Source: Sycon ciliatum
Taxonomy: Eukaryota; Porifera; Calcarea; Leucosolenida; Sycettidae
DNA length: 64,000 bases
Assembly (NCBI RefSeq): GCF_964019385.1
Contig: NC_088653.1
Span: 10,334,806 to 10,398,805, forward strand
Reading direction: 5' to 3'
Shown here: one piece after another, positions 1 through 22,878 of the stretch
Layout: the number at the start of each line of letters is the position of its first letter
Numbering within the stretch: position 1 is the first letter of the stretch
The notes under the pieces: generated by a model
Seen by the model: the letters and a program-made list of their open reading frames with translations, nothing else
Database searches by the model: none
Told to the model about the DNA's origin: nothing
Made by a program: the position numbers and the translations under genes

Positions 1-1281
1 AATGTTGCCGGGGCATTTGTTAGGCCGAAACCCATCACTGTGAACTGAAAGTGACCGAATGGGGTATTTATTGCTGTCTTCGGAATATCTGTTTCTTCTA
101 TTCGAATCTGATTGTAACCGGACCTCAGATCTAGCTTGGTGAAATACGCACTGCCTTGGACGGTATCAAAGAGGTCGTCAATATTCGGTAGGCATGCCTT
201 GTTCTTAATGGTTATGCGGTTTAGCTCACGCCAGTCGCATACCATTCGAAGTGCTCCATCCGCTTTCTTTACGAAGAACACAGGGGCTCCGTATGGGGAT
301 TTGCTGGGCTGGATGAATCCTCTACGGAGCTGGTCGGTGAGCTGAGCTTGAAGCTCATCCATCTCTGGTTTTGGTAAACGATATGCTGCACGAGATGGCG
401 GTTTAGCTCCTTCTTCCGTTTTTATCTCGTGATCTGCGCCTCTTCTGGGTGGCAGCTTGTTTGGAAGCTCATCGGGAAAGACGTCCCCGAACTCCTTCAG
501 CAGGTCCTTGAAATCCTTCTGATCCTCCCTACCCGGACTATCCACCGTCTGTGGCTCGTCCGGATCTGCTGTCACATACGCTAGGATTCCTTCTGCGCCA
601 CCTCTCATTGCATGCCTAGCCTGCTTCCCTGAGATGAGGAACGTCTCGATCGGTGGGTTGGATTTGTCCGTGCCATCACTTTCACTCGGTTGACAAATGA
701 TGGATCCACCCTCCAGCTTGATTTCATTGGTACGAAAATTGATCTGTGGGTTCGTCCGGGTCAGCTATGGTTTGCCGAGGATCACGTCATACCGCGTCAT
801 CGGGAATACTAGGAACTGTTGGTGCTCGCTAAAGTCGCCGACTACGGTCTTCAAGCTGTCCGTTTTCGTAATAGGCTGTGAGCGGACCGATCCATCAGCA
901 AGTGTGACGTTCAGGACGTATGGTAACGCGACGTCCATTTATCTTGCCCTGGACGCGCATTAGGTCGTGTTCGTTGTCGGCGGAAATGCTCCCTGTGCTG
1001 GCGGTTACTTCATTAGGCCGGCCAACAGTATCAGGTGACGAATGCTTGACAGGCGAGGCTTGAATTTTGGTCTCCTCGAGGCGTGGTTCCTCATTTGCTA
1101 AGAGGCTGAATTTGTTCTGAACTTTGATTCGTGGCCTATTCCTGGGTGCTCTCGTGTTCGCCAGTAGTCGCACTCCCTTCCTTACTGGCGTCCATCGTTT
1201 AAAGAAGGCTTGCTTGTGGCGTTCCTCCCTCCTTCTGGACAGAATCTGGCAATATGGCCGGGTTTCCTGCAGGTGAAACAC
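1..1281 (-). pseudogene. pol: Ty3/gypsy pol (protease remnant, RT), broken and cut by window edge
   Basis: On the minus strand this reads as Ty3/gypsy polyprotein. The frame from about 925 down to 1 contains RT landmarks: a VCDWREL stretch near 215-240, then [13 protein letters not shown] and a TPFGHFQF stretch nearer the edge. The pol frame overlaps the end of gag (1182-1281) in the -1 frame, the usual gag-pol arrangement of this group. It is broken in two ways. A TAG stop at 765-767 follows the conserved GKP just before RT. Near 925-935 the frame shifts, and the usual protease D-S/T-G motif is absent: INGRRV runs almost directly into LPYVLNVTLADGS, suggesting an internal deletion across the active site. 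RNase H and integrase would lie beyond base 1. The RT assignment is firm; the deletion is inferred. Confidence 0.85.
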
Positions 1282-2093
1282 AGCCTTGAACGACCCTCTG
1301 GCTCCCTGGTTTCTCTCCCACCGGATGGTGTTGGTTGGCTTGACCAGGGTCCAGGCTGGCGCCTCTGATGCCCTGGTGCGCGCACTGCCTTGGCGTAGCT
1401 TGCTTGGGCTAGCCGCATCGACTGGTCTGCTGAGACCGCAGCTCGTATGGCTTGGGCCAAATGTTGCGGATGCTCCCTAAGTACCTCGCCGCTTAGGCCC
1501 TGAGCCAGCCCACTCGTGAACAAGATAGCTCTGGAGTGGTCATCAAGCTCGGGAACTTGTAAGCTCAGCCGCGAAAATTTGTTGGTGTATTCGTCAAGAG
1601 TCTCATCTTGGTGAAGAGCGAATAAGTCGATGCGCGCCTGTTCCCTGTCATAAACCGGGCCGTACACTTCTCCCAGCTTGCTCTTCAGGTCTGGCCAGTC
1701 GGAAAACAGCGTGTTTGGCTCCTGAGAGGCGATAAACCAAAGACGAGCGTTGCCCTCCAGAAAACTCGCCGCGTAGCTCAAGCGCTTCTCCGCGTTGTCC
1801 AGCTGCAGGGACTTCATGGCGAGTTCGATGGCGAAGGCCCACTCCTTGAACTCTCTTGTATCTCCACGAAACACAGGCGGAGACTTAACATGGCGCATGC
1901 GTGGCCTCTCTCCGCTGGGAGCTTGAGCACGTCTTGGCGTTTGATCTGATCCATCGCACTGACCGAGTGCGATAAGGTGATTCAGACGCTTCTGAATCTC
2001 GAATATACCGTAGGGGACTAATGCGGCCACTGCGCATAGCCCGAACACGACGAAAAGAAAAACCATCCTCTTGCTACCAGTGTAACAGTCCAA
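1182..2093 (-). CDS. gag: Ty3/gypsy gag with CCHC zinc knuckle
   Basis: 303-codon ORF. Residues about 65-230 look like a retrotransposon gag domain (FRGDTREFKEWAFAIE, then EGNARLWF, then LDEYTNKFSRL). A zinc knuckle, CFTCRKPGHIARFC (C-x2-C-x4-H-x4-C), lies near residue 272. Gag forms the particle and binds element RNA. Unusually, residues about 10-33 form a hydrophobic stretch that could be a membrane segment, which is not typical of Ty3/gypsy gag. Pol follows in the -1 frame with about 100 nt overlap. The ORF is intact although pol is broken. The start is the first Met; a start after the hydrophobic segment is possible. Confidence 0.85.
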   Translation of the reverse strand: MDCYTGSKRMVFLFVVFGLCAVAALVPYGIFEIQKRLNHLIALGQCDGSDQTPRRAQAPSGERPRMRHVKSPPVFRGDTREFKEWAFAIELAMKSLQLDNAEKRLSYAASFLEGNARLWFIASQEPNTLFSDWPDLKSKLGEVYGPVYDREQARIDLFALHQDETLDEYTNKFSRLSLQVPELDDHSRAILFTSGLAQGLSGEVLREHPQHLAQAIRAAVSADQSMRLAQASYAKAVRAPGHQRRQPGPWSSQPTPSGGRETREPEGRSRLCFTCRKPGHIARFCPEGGRNATSKPSLNDGRQ

Positions 2094-3375
2094 CTAACTT
2101 CAGTAGTCATTCTTGGAATAAGCAATGATCCTTGCCATAATGCATTCTTATATACATGAACAAGCAATGATGGACATAACACCTAACAGCAGCAGCGTGA
2201 TAATAGCAGGTGATAAGTGTATCCTATTCCTAGTGTTAGTAGTAACAGTGAATCTGTTACATCTCGTCTTTTGCTAGAATTGGACGATGTGGGGCTTCCT
2301 ACGCTCACCATGTAAAACATATGGCTCTAGGTGGTCTACACTAGGCGGACCATTGATAATTCTTGCTACTTCTACCTTCTACGTCTACCGTCTTTGCATC
2401 CTACAATGTAATCTTGAAAAACAAAATTCAATCCGCTATTATTGGCAATGAGGTTAGATGGTAGTTCACTTCAATTTACCAAAGTGGTTCATACTGCAAC
2501 TCTTTCTTCTCCAACAGTTTCTTGACCAGTAATGATGATGATGAAATTATTAGTTCTTACTTAGCAATCACCTTCTGCAGCAGCCGGGGCCTCTAAAGAG
2601 AGAGAAGGCATCCCAGCGGCTGCCTACCGTTTAGCCTGAAGAGGGGGAGGAAGAGGTTTGGTTCAAGAGCCTTATTAGCTCGTCAAGTTGTTAGAAGGAT
2701 TATCTGCACAGCACCATCCTTGCGATAATGCGGTGTACCATCTCCAGGTTGCAGAGTTGCAATTCCTCTTCCTCAACACTATCCATTTCGGGGTCTCCAC
2801 CACTCCTGCAACTGTTTCTGACAATTCCTTGTCTGGACTATCCCACAATCTTCGTCCGCTCTCTGGAGGCTCGTAAACATCAATACATTCTGAATCCACA
2901 GGTACTCAGGTGTGTGACCGTACGATTCACCCTCAATGACAGACCAGATTCACCATTGCCAATGGTCACTACACTTGAACAGCCATCAAATGAAGATAAA
3001 GTAGGAAATTTCGCTTTCATGATCATCGGATTCATGCATGGTAATAGGCTACATCCGTTCTAGTATTTCCTTGGCCGTCAGACCGCGATGGCTCCTCTGG
3101 GGCAATTTACAGGAAAATGAAAGGGAATGAGCAGTATCAAGGACATTAGCTGAGGAGTGTTTGTTTAATCTGTGCACTAATGGTTACCCGCCACAAATTC
3201 GCGATTCTCGCCCGACGGTTGGATGTTGATCATATATTTTGTCCTGTATTCAGCAATTTTCCTGCACATGTACCTTTCTTTTGTCTGGTTGGCATACAAG
3301 CAACTCGATATGGCCGACACCTTCGAAATGTGTTCATATTGTTTCCATCTAACTGCAATAATGGCTTTTTATAGT
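2094..3375. other. No recognised gene; probable leader/LTR side of the gypsy element, then unique DNA
   Basis: This follows the gag start and may hold the leader and 5' LTR of the minus-strand gypsy element, but no second LTR copy is available for comparison. A 74-codon minus ORF (2675-2899) has no recognised domain. The rest is AT-leaning unique sequence. Confidence 0.4.
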
Positions 3376-3412
3376 GCAGGTGTCAAATGACACTGGTTGG
3401 CCGTTCTAGGTA
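3376..3412 (-). repeat. piggyBac-like terminal sequence, degenerate copy
   Basis: Carries the palindromic core GTGTCAAATGACAC followed by GGTTGGCCGTTCTAGG. It closely matches the better preserved end at 3565-3599 in the same orientation, but lacks the final G run and the TTAA. Confidence 0.4.
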
Positions 3413-3564
3413 TATGTACACGTACTCGCCATTATGGTACCTCATCAATTACAAATCAAAGGTTTATGGCAGACGAAAGAGGAAGCAAAATTAGGAATAG
3501 TTACAAGATTTGAGCTTATTCTGATTAGCCATATTTCGGTAATTCCATAAGTTTGACTCGCGCG

Positions 3565-3599
3565 GTGTCAAATGACACCATTGGCTGTTCTAGGGTTAA
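3565..3599 (-). mobile_element. piggyBac-like element end with TTAA
   Basis: Read on the minus strand, the element starts TTAA then CCCTAGAACAGCC, followed by a palindromic TGTCATTTGACA core. A CCCTAGAA terminus next to TTAA is the hallmark of piggyBac-superfamily elements. No transposase and no opposite-facing end is visible nearby, so this is a solo end or MITE remnant. Confidence 0.5.
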
Positions 3600-3635
3600 A
3601 ATTAATTAACCCACTGTGTTGATGTTCATGTTCAG

Positions 3636-15629
<11,994 letters not shown>

Positions 15630-15766
15630 TCAGGTCAGTCATCAGCACACTCCTATCTCATTACATCACCACTGCCGGTTGCCATGACAACTGCTTGAAA
15701 ATTGTTTGGCTGCTTGAAGGTCCTCCCATTACCAAATATTTATAAACTCGTCTCGTGAAAAATTAA

Positions 15767-15904
15767 TGGTATTCTATGCAGGTTGAGTGACTCAGAAATG
15801 AAGGCCATGGATGGTATTCCATGCAGGTGCCATGACTCAGAAATTAAGGTCATGGATTGTATTTCATGCAGGTGTCATGACTCAGACATTAATGCCATGG
15901 ATTG
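15767..15904 (+). repeat. 45-bp tandem repeat, three copies
   Basis: TGGTATTCYATGCAGGT... followed by GACTCAGAAATKAAGG and CATGGA, repeated three times just after the COR/CARD stop codon, possibly in its 3' UTR. Confidence 0.8.
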
Positions 15905-18900
15905 GATGGTGTATTTTGAAGTAGTACCAGAGTGAATTTCCTACTTGGTCCGCCCAGTGACAATAGATGACTTGCACAAAGATCCGAGTCGCGAGTGAGA
16001 CGGGGCAAGTGCACCCACTGTGACCCAGGCTACACTGCAGGCACCCTACACCGTCTGTAGTGTACTTTTTTTGTCAGCATGAATGAACGGTGCACGGCAT
16101 GTACATGTACATGATCAGTACCGTCACTGTCTTCAGAAGCTCATGAGTTATGTGCACTTGTAGGGTTAGTGGAAGTACATGATTGTATATTATGTGAGAG
16201 AAGCCAGGCGTCCAAACCAACCTAAAATACTCTTGCCATATTCTTCGGTGAAATAGTTATAAAAAGTTGTCTTACTAACAACAGTGAGCATAGAAGCAAC
16301 CTCGATGCACCCAATAATATGGCATACGTCGCCACACAATGCCATCGCCAGTTCACATTCGAAATGTAGCCATTTTTACGCTTGTGTCCCTGTACACGGC
16401 ATGGAAGGCTGAACAGATTCAACTCTTCCATCGCTTCCTGATCTGTACCGTAGCGTGGTTGCGTTCCCGTTCCTGACACTCACATCCATCTCCGCTAACC
16501 AGCATCATGAGCACTCCAATGGTTCCCGCCGCTCCTTCCGTATCGTCCCAGCGCGCCCCGTCAAGATGTGAATTACTGTAGGCAACGGAGCCAGTGTATG
16601 ATGAAGGCGAATGCACTGTTTGAGGATGCTCCAACAAATCCGTTCACCGTTGTATGGAATTTGTAAGAAGAGTAGTGGCTCAACTGTAGGTCCAACGCAG
16701 AAGGTACCTCACAGCGCAGTTCTGTCACGTCCACAATAATGAACATACTCAGCAGACTGTGATGTGTATCAGACACACTCTGGCATTATTTGTTCCACAT
16801 TCTCCCAGGAGGAGATAAAATGTAGTTCAATCATGTCTTCAGTACATGGGATACCGTTGCCTCGTTGCATCTAAGCAGGTATGCAAGTTATTTACCCATG
16901 AGACCCAGCCGGAGCCGCAGCGTCGTCATTACCAGCTAATCATAAAGTGGTATAATGTGACTTTTCACCACTCCCTGATTCAATCATAGTTTGCGAGCCT
17001 GCGACAAACTGCTTTCTCACTAGAGCCAGACATCGGATACATATGGCTTCAGTAAAGTTTACAATGCTATGTCTCTGGCCTAGATCCAAGTCTAGATACA
17101 GCTGCGCAGAGTCAGGGCTGATGAAATGTTCATATCGGAACAAGTGAGACTTCAACAGTAGCTAGTACACATCAGGCCTGAGGACTTTGCAGCGTTTCTC
17201 CAGCACACTTATTCTCTCCTTCAACTCAGATACTACTTGAAGTACTACTAACCTAAAGGCCCAGATGATCTGGCTCTCATACTCAGTCCTTCCACCCTTC
17301 ATTTTCGTGGTTTAGGCTTCCACTCGTGACTCGGCAAGTTCCTGGCCTCTCCGCAGTCTGTCCTCAGGAGAGGGTCGCTCTGGAGCTAGTGCAGCCGATT
17401 GAAAGGGAATCGAGTTCTTTCTCAGACGTCCACAAACTTTCGTTGTGCTTGACTTCGCTTCCACTGCGGGAAAGTAGTCACACTTCAGGACCACGACGTG
17501 CTTGTTGCAGCCTACACCAATGATACTGAAATAATATTCCCTCATTTTTCTGCCTCCCGCCCGGCCGGCTCGGAAAAGAACGTATGGAATGGGAGCATCA
17601 GTTCCATCTCTCGTCTGCTAGTTCATTCAGGAGCGCAGCAGCGCTTCGGCATGACGATACAAGTCGAATCAAAACAACTCTACTCTCTAGCCAAAAAACT
17701 AGCTCAGTGTTTGTCAGGCAAAAAGCGAAACTTCGAAAGTCACGAACTCAAAAGGTGGGGAAGTCAGAGTCAGAAGGTCCACTTGCCCCGTCTCGAACCC
17801 AGACAATCTTTGTGCAAGTCATCTATTGGCACTTATCTTCACACTTGTCTCAGGAAGGAAATACATATGTTTGAAGCATGCCACGATTACAAAACACTAT
17901 GTACATGACTATTTGCATGTCAGTATTTATTAGAGGTCATCCGTAAATACCGATACAAACAGAAACTAGTCATTTCTCTTCAACCCCCTAGCCCTCCCAC
18001 CTCCCCGAGAAACGAACACAGACAAATGGTACATTGTATCGATATAAACAACCCAATACCATTGTCCCAATGCCACGTCTTCACATCGCACATATGCACT
18101 AACTTCCACACTAGCATCAAATATCTAGGCCTGCTCGGAGAGAATTCGATAGTGGATGCTGCTGTCTGATGATCGCTCCGATGCGTGGAACTTATGTTAC
18201 AGCTAACACAGCCTTTCGCCTCTGTTGTGTGTGTTGTATCGATATTATATATTATTTTCTGGAGGTGCCCGCACATACAAATTGTGCATCGATAATTATT
18301 GAGAAACGAACAGGCGCTCAACTCCCCCTCCCCCTGAACAACTAGTTTCCTTTCTAAATAAATATCTATATTAATGGATGGCCCGTAAGCAACTCGGCCG
18401 AAACTTTAAGCAAGTTAGTTTTAAAAGCAAGTTAGACGTCTCCTCGCCACTATCGTCGCTGGAGAAAGAGTCCAAATTGTTTGATCTGGCGAGCTGCTGC
18501 ACATTTCATAGCTTGTTCCACTTCTCCTCGTCTTGAATCACGCTCAGAAGCCAGTGCATGCCTGTCACGTTGCCGCTCAGAAGCTGAGCGAGACTGCCCA
18601 CGTGTTGCCTGTCAGTGTTATCCCATTCGTCGCAATAATGCCATTCTTTCAGACAAAAAGGCAAAGCCATATCAGTGTCCTGTTTTTCAAATCGCCTCTG
18701 AGTTTTACGCTTGTCGTACTCTGCTCATCAGCGCCCACGTGAGCCGCTGGTGCTTGCCCATGCAGCGCAGTGACAGCTTCCGCTTGATTGATGTAACACC
18801 TGGGCGTAGATCTACTGCACCTCACTTCCTAAGTCACAACGCCTTGCACCAGTCTTTTCGGCTGCTTTCCTGAAAGTCCTTTGAACGAGCGTTTCCCTCA

Positions 18901-19480
18901 GGACTTGGTGTTTATTTGATTATATCGTTTGCCCGGTCCTCTGTGAACTTCAAAATTTGTCTTCCTGATTGGTCTCACGTTCTGGAGAATTCGGCATGAG
19001 CTGCAGTTTCTTCGCGATTTGCTAGTGGTAACTCTTTACTAGGCGCTGTACTGTGCGAGCACTGAAATACAAGCTCGCGAAGCACTTTTCCAGCTTTTCT
19101 ATAAGTCCCGCAGTAAACCATCCTTGCCACCAGACAGCTGGAAGTAAGCAGAAACTGTATTCTCCTTCGCTCAGAAATGCGAACATCCCGACCTATTTTA
19201 CGGGCTGGAGCGGTGGTTGCAGCGTTTTCTTGCACTGACGGAAGTGTCCGTTGGCGGCAGCTCCAGTCAAAAAGACTCAAACGAACCGATCGCAACTTCA
19301 GCGGTGGTTTGTGCTGCCATGTTGTCGGAAGCATGACTCAATGGTTATGTTAAGATGGTGAATTGGTGGTTCCATGTAATATAACACTGGCAGAACACCG
19401 AAAAATCAACTTATTATCAAGTTCGAAGATAAGCGCCAATTTTAAACAGACGGACCGAGTATGCACTGAAGTGCGTTTAG
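15905..19480. other. No recognised gene
   Basis: Unique-looking sequence with only short ORFs of no recognisable domain. No splice-consistent exon chain or repeat family was identified. It may be the intergenic space between the COR/CARD gene and the next one. Confidence 0.4.
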
Positions 19481-19485
19481 TGCAT

Positions 19486-19507
19486 GTGTATGTGTGTGTG
19501 CAGGCGT

Positions 19508-19562
<55 letters not shown>

Positions 19563-19736
19563 GCATGTGTGTGTGTGTGTGTGCATGTGTGTGCGCTAGT
19601 GTTTTGTTGTTATTGTTTTCGTTGTTGGTGTTGATGAAAGTGGTGATGTCACTGCCACCATCACCAACCGTGTACTGAAGTACACAGCATATTCGAGAGC
19701 AGTGTGGTCATTTCTGGCGGCTGTGAAGAAATACAG

Positions 19737-19817
<81 letters not shown>

Positions 19818-19818
19818 T
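19486..19818 (+). repeat. Two (TG)n tracts
   Basis: (TG)n at about 19486-19600, with CAGGCATG interruptions, and a purer tract at about 19738-19818 that runs directly into the SINE. Confidence 0.95.
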
Positions 19819-19819
19819 G

Positions 19820-20217
19820 TCCCATATGGTGCAGGGGTATGTGCAGCGATTTCCAATCGATAGGTTGCGGGTTCGATTCCCGACGATTTTGGTCACACAC
19901 GTCTTTCTTCTCTTTCTCAGACTACTCCTGACTCTTCTTTCATTCTCCAGGGTGGTTACCAACAGCCCGTGAATGCCGGAGTATGTGGTGTGATGTGTGT
20001 GCGTGAAAAAAACCCGAAAAAGACCAAAAAGTAGGGATTCACTGGCCAGAAAAAGCCACTTCATAGCTGTGTGGTATAGACCAGGCTGAATAGTGGCGGT
20101 CAATTCTTCGGCCTTGCAAGCTGTTGAATGGTGCAATCCCAGCACAAGCTGATGAGGCTTCTGCTGTAGATTCGCTATCATCGCCTCGGGCGATGGGCGT
20201 CCAATGGTCCAATGGGG
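19820..20217 (+). mobile_element. Full-length tRNA-derived SINE with LINE-like 3' hairpin tail
   Basis: The head carries an RNA polymerase III A box (ATGGTGCAGGGG, 19826-19837) and a perfect B box (GGTTCGATTCC, 19870-19880). A body of about 300 bp follows. It includes a module starting TAGGGATTCACTGGCC (about 20031) that recurs at 51088. It ends in a small hairpin (CGCTATCATCGCC...GGGCGATGGGC, about 20173-20198) and the duplicated tail TCCAATGG. The same hairpin ends the LINE fragments here, so the SINE probably borrows LINE machinery for retrotransposition. Confidence 0.75.
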
Positions 20218-20225
20218 TGTGTGTG

Positions 20226-21011
20226 TCTGTGTGTGTGCGACGCCGTTGACCAATTCACATATATTGGGTCCGTGATTCCCCGGGATGGTCTTTGTGCGCA
20301 TGATGTAAAGTCGTGGATTTCTAAGGCGCCTCGAGTGTTTGGTTGCTTGCGGGCACCTGTCTTCGGGAACCGCTCCTTGTCCCTCCGATGTCGACGTCGT
20401 GTCTACGTAGCTCTCGTTCTTACGACCCTGTTGTATGGAGCAGAGACCTGGACGAGCAAGGCTCCTGATCTGCGCGGTCTTAACGCATTCCACCATCAGT
20501 GCGTGCGGGCTATTGTCAGCATCTCAAGACACCAGAAATGGGATGATCGAGTCACTTCTTCAACACTGGCGAAGACCCTCGGAATTGATTCGGACATCGG
20601 CGACATCATCCGTGAGCGTCGGCTACGATGGCTCGGCCATATTGGCCGCATGGACGATGACCGCCTGCCCAAGTGTACCCTGTTTGGGGAGCTCTCTGCA
20701 ACTCGACCGCAGCACGGCCCAAGCAGGCGTTGGTGGGATGTGGCTGTGGATGACTTTAACCGCATTCATCCATGTGTCCCGGAGAAGGAATGGCTCGACA
20801 CTGCCCAGAACCGCTGGGAGTGGAGGGAGGTCATCCAGCCGTCAGCCTTGTGATGTCTCCGCCGAGCCAGAGTATCATTTTGCTTGCGAGAAGACGTGTT
20901 GCCGCCCCGGCGATCTCAAGCACCACGCACCTTTCTGCCGGTTGCCGCCGAATTAGTCCTTTCGCTATCATTGCCTACGGCAATGGGCAAGTTCAAGTTC
21001 AAGTTCAAGTT

Positions 21012-21015
<4 letters not shown>
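20226..21015 (+). pseudogene. LINE 3' end: RT C-terminal region plus zinc finger, 5'-truncated
   Basis: 20230-20853 encodes the connector and C-terminal part of a non-LTR ORF2: FTYIGSVI, then LLYGAETWT, then RRLRWLGHIGRM, RWWDVAVDDF and NRWEWREV. After a frameshift near 20853 a zinc-finger-like FACEKTCC...HHAPFC follows. The 3' end is a hairpin (CGCTATCATTGCCTACGGCAATGGGC near 20966) with an (AAGTTC)n tail. The catalytic RT domain is absent, as in 5'-truncated insertions. It sits directly after the SINE. Confidence 0.8.
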
Positions 21016-21016
<1 letters not shown>

Positions 21017-21062
<46 letters not shown>

Positions 21063-21126
21063 GTGCGTGTGTATATGCGTGTGTATGTGTGAGTGTGTGT
21101 GTGTGTGGGGGTGTGTGTGTGTGTGT
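21017..21126 (+). repeat. (TG)n microsatellite after the LINE tail
   Basis: TG repeats with CATATG/CG interruptions, starting at the last AAGTTC tail unit. Confidence 0.95.
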
Positions 21127-22878
21127 ACGCATTTGGAAGTTGGACTAGTTTCGGCTCCACAATCCAGTGTGTCATTACTATAATAGCTTTCATGGCTGAG
21201 GTTGTTGGTATGTCTGTTGGCTCTGGGTTCCCAGTACTCAGTAGCCGAGGCTGGTTGGTAAAGTAACTCCAATTTCACTTCAAGGTACCTGTGCATCTAG
21301 TGTCTGCTTCTATCAAAGCAGCGTGCTGTCTATACTGGTTACCCCAACAAGTGTAGGGTGTGCATAGGTAACTGTCTTTGCCGTTTTGTGCCGATGTACT
21401 CGGTGTGGTGCAGACCAGGTGTGCATTGGTGGTCGATTCACATGGCTTCGCCAGTTGTGTGGATTAGACTGTTACCTGGCGCAAGTCTTGATCTCTTTCA
21501 TTCAGATCTTGTTCGCTATCGTTGCTATAAGAGAAAATCTGTGGGTGCACATCCAGTAGAGGAGACGGCTCGATAGCCGGGACGTTTTGACAGCCAGCCA
21601 AATTTGTATTGACCCAAACCATCAGCGTGGATTGTTCACTCGAAATATGTTTGTGGAAGGAAACTGGCATGTTGAAGTTTGCTCTGAGGCCAGAGTCAAT
21701 CAAACTGAGCCACTCCTTTGTGTTGGCCCATTGCCTCCAAGTTGCCCAATTTTCGCTTCAAATCAGAGGTGGCTCCAAACCGGAAAGGTTTTAGAGTGCA
21801 CGCCAAATTCACTCTGAGTTCTGAAATTAGGTAATTGCTATCGCTCCACGACGGCCAGTACAGAGTAACAATAAGTATTGTGTGTGCTTCCATTAGTTTT
21901 CATTGGTATACGGTGCTTTATTGGCGAGAGGCGAGCCGCTGTTTACCTGCGACAAGAAGTTGATTTTTCGAAAGACGTAAAACTCAAATCACAGTGCGAA
22001 GCAACGGCGCTTCTGGTCATCGCAGAGCCATGAAATTTTGGTTCGGAGTAAAACACATCGTAGTCTCACTGTGACATTATGTTTTCTAATCAAAATTAGT
22101 CTACCATTCTCTGTTATATGGCCGCACAGGATTGGAGCCGATTGCTACTGCGTCCGCTGTCACCCAACCAACCATCAGTGACGATCTCTATCAAATACAG
22201 GTGTGTAACCATGGTAACGCATACTGTGTATGTTTACACAGCAGATTTCTTCCTCAGCTCTCGTTGTGCTCAATTCCTGGTAGGGGTACAGCTTCCTTGC
22301 ATAGAACCATGGTTGTATTAGCTGCAAGTTTGACGAGAAAGTGACTGTCATGCACCATTCCTTGGAGCGTTTTCTGCTGTTGAATTGGTATTAGCATTAG
22401 GTAAGAATGCGGTAACGACCAGCATTCCTGGGGAAGACGTTTGAGAATTATTATCAATGCGGGAACCTGATGTGACTGGAGTGCATGCGCAAGGCTTACG
22501 CACAAGCATGCGCACAAACACCCATCCGGCAGGGAGAAAGGATGGTGTGTTGCAACTATTATATCTTGGCTGCACCGATTTGGTCATTGTTCAACTATTT
22601 CACAGTATGTCTTCTAGTAGCATATCCCTGTATGCAAGATTTGCATAGTAGCGCCACACCCCATGAGAACAGCAAATCCCGAGAAGTTAATTCGCCACAT
22701 TTGTATGTTCCGTGTGAAACAACAGATGGCCCGATTTAGTTCACACCTTCAAGCTTCATCATTGCCATCTCACGGCTTTGCCTCTATTGCACTGAGTTCT
22801 CTTGGACTATGCTGCAGTACCTGATCCTGTTGTGTATGTATTGTATTTGCATGTTTGATCTACTTTCCATTGTTGCAG
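21127..22878. other. No recognised gene
   Basis: No domain-bearing ORF or known repeat identified. It could hold upstream exons of the gene that becomes visible at 22879. Confidence 0.4.

Noticed and set aside
2675-2899. Minus ORF of 74 codons with Trp-rich end
   Set aside because: No domain, no splice partner and a competing plus frame over the same bases.
19820-19892. Functional tRNA gene
   Set aside because: A and B boxes are present but there is no acceptor stem or proper anticodon arm, and the sequence continues into a dispersed repeat body; SINE head is the better reading.
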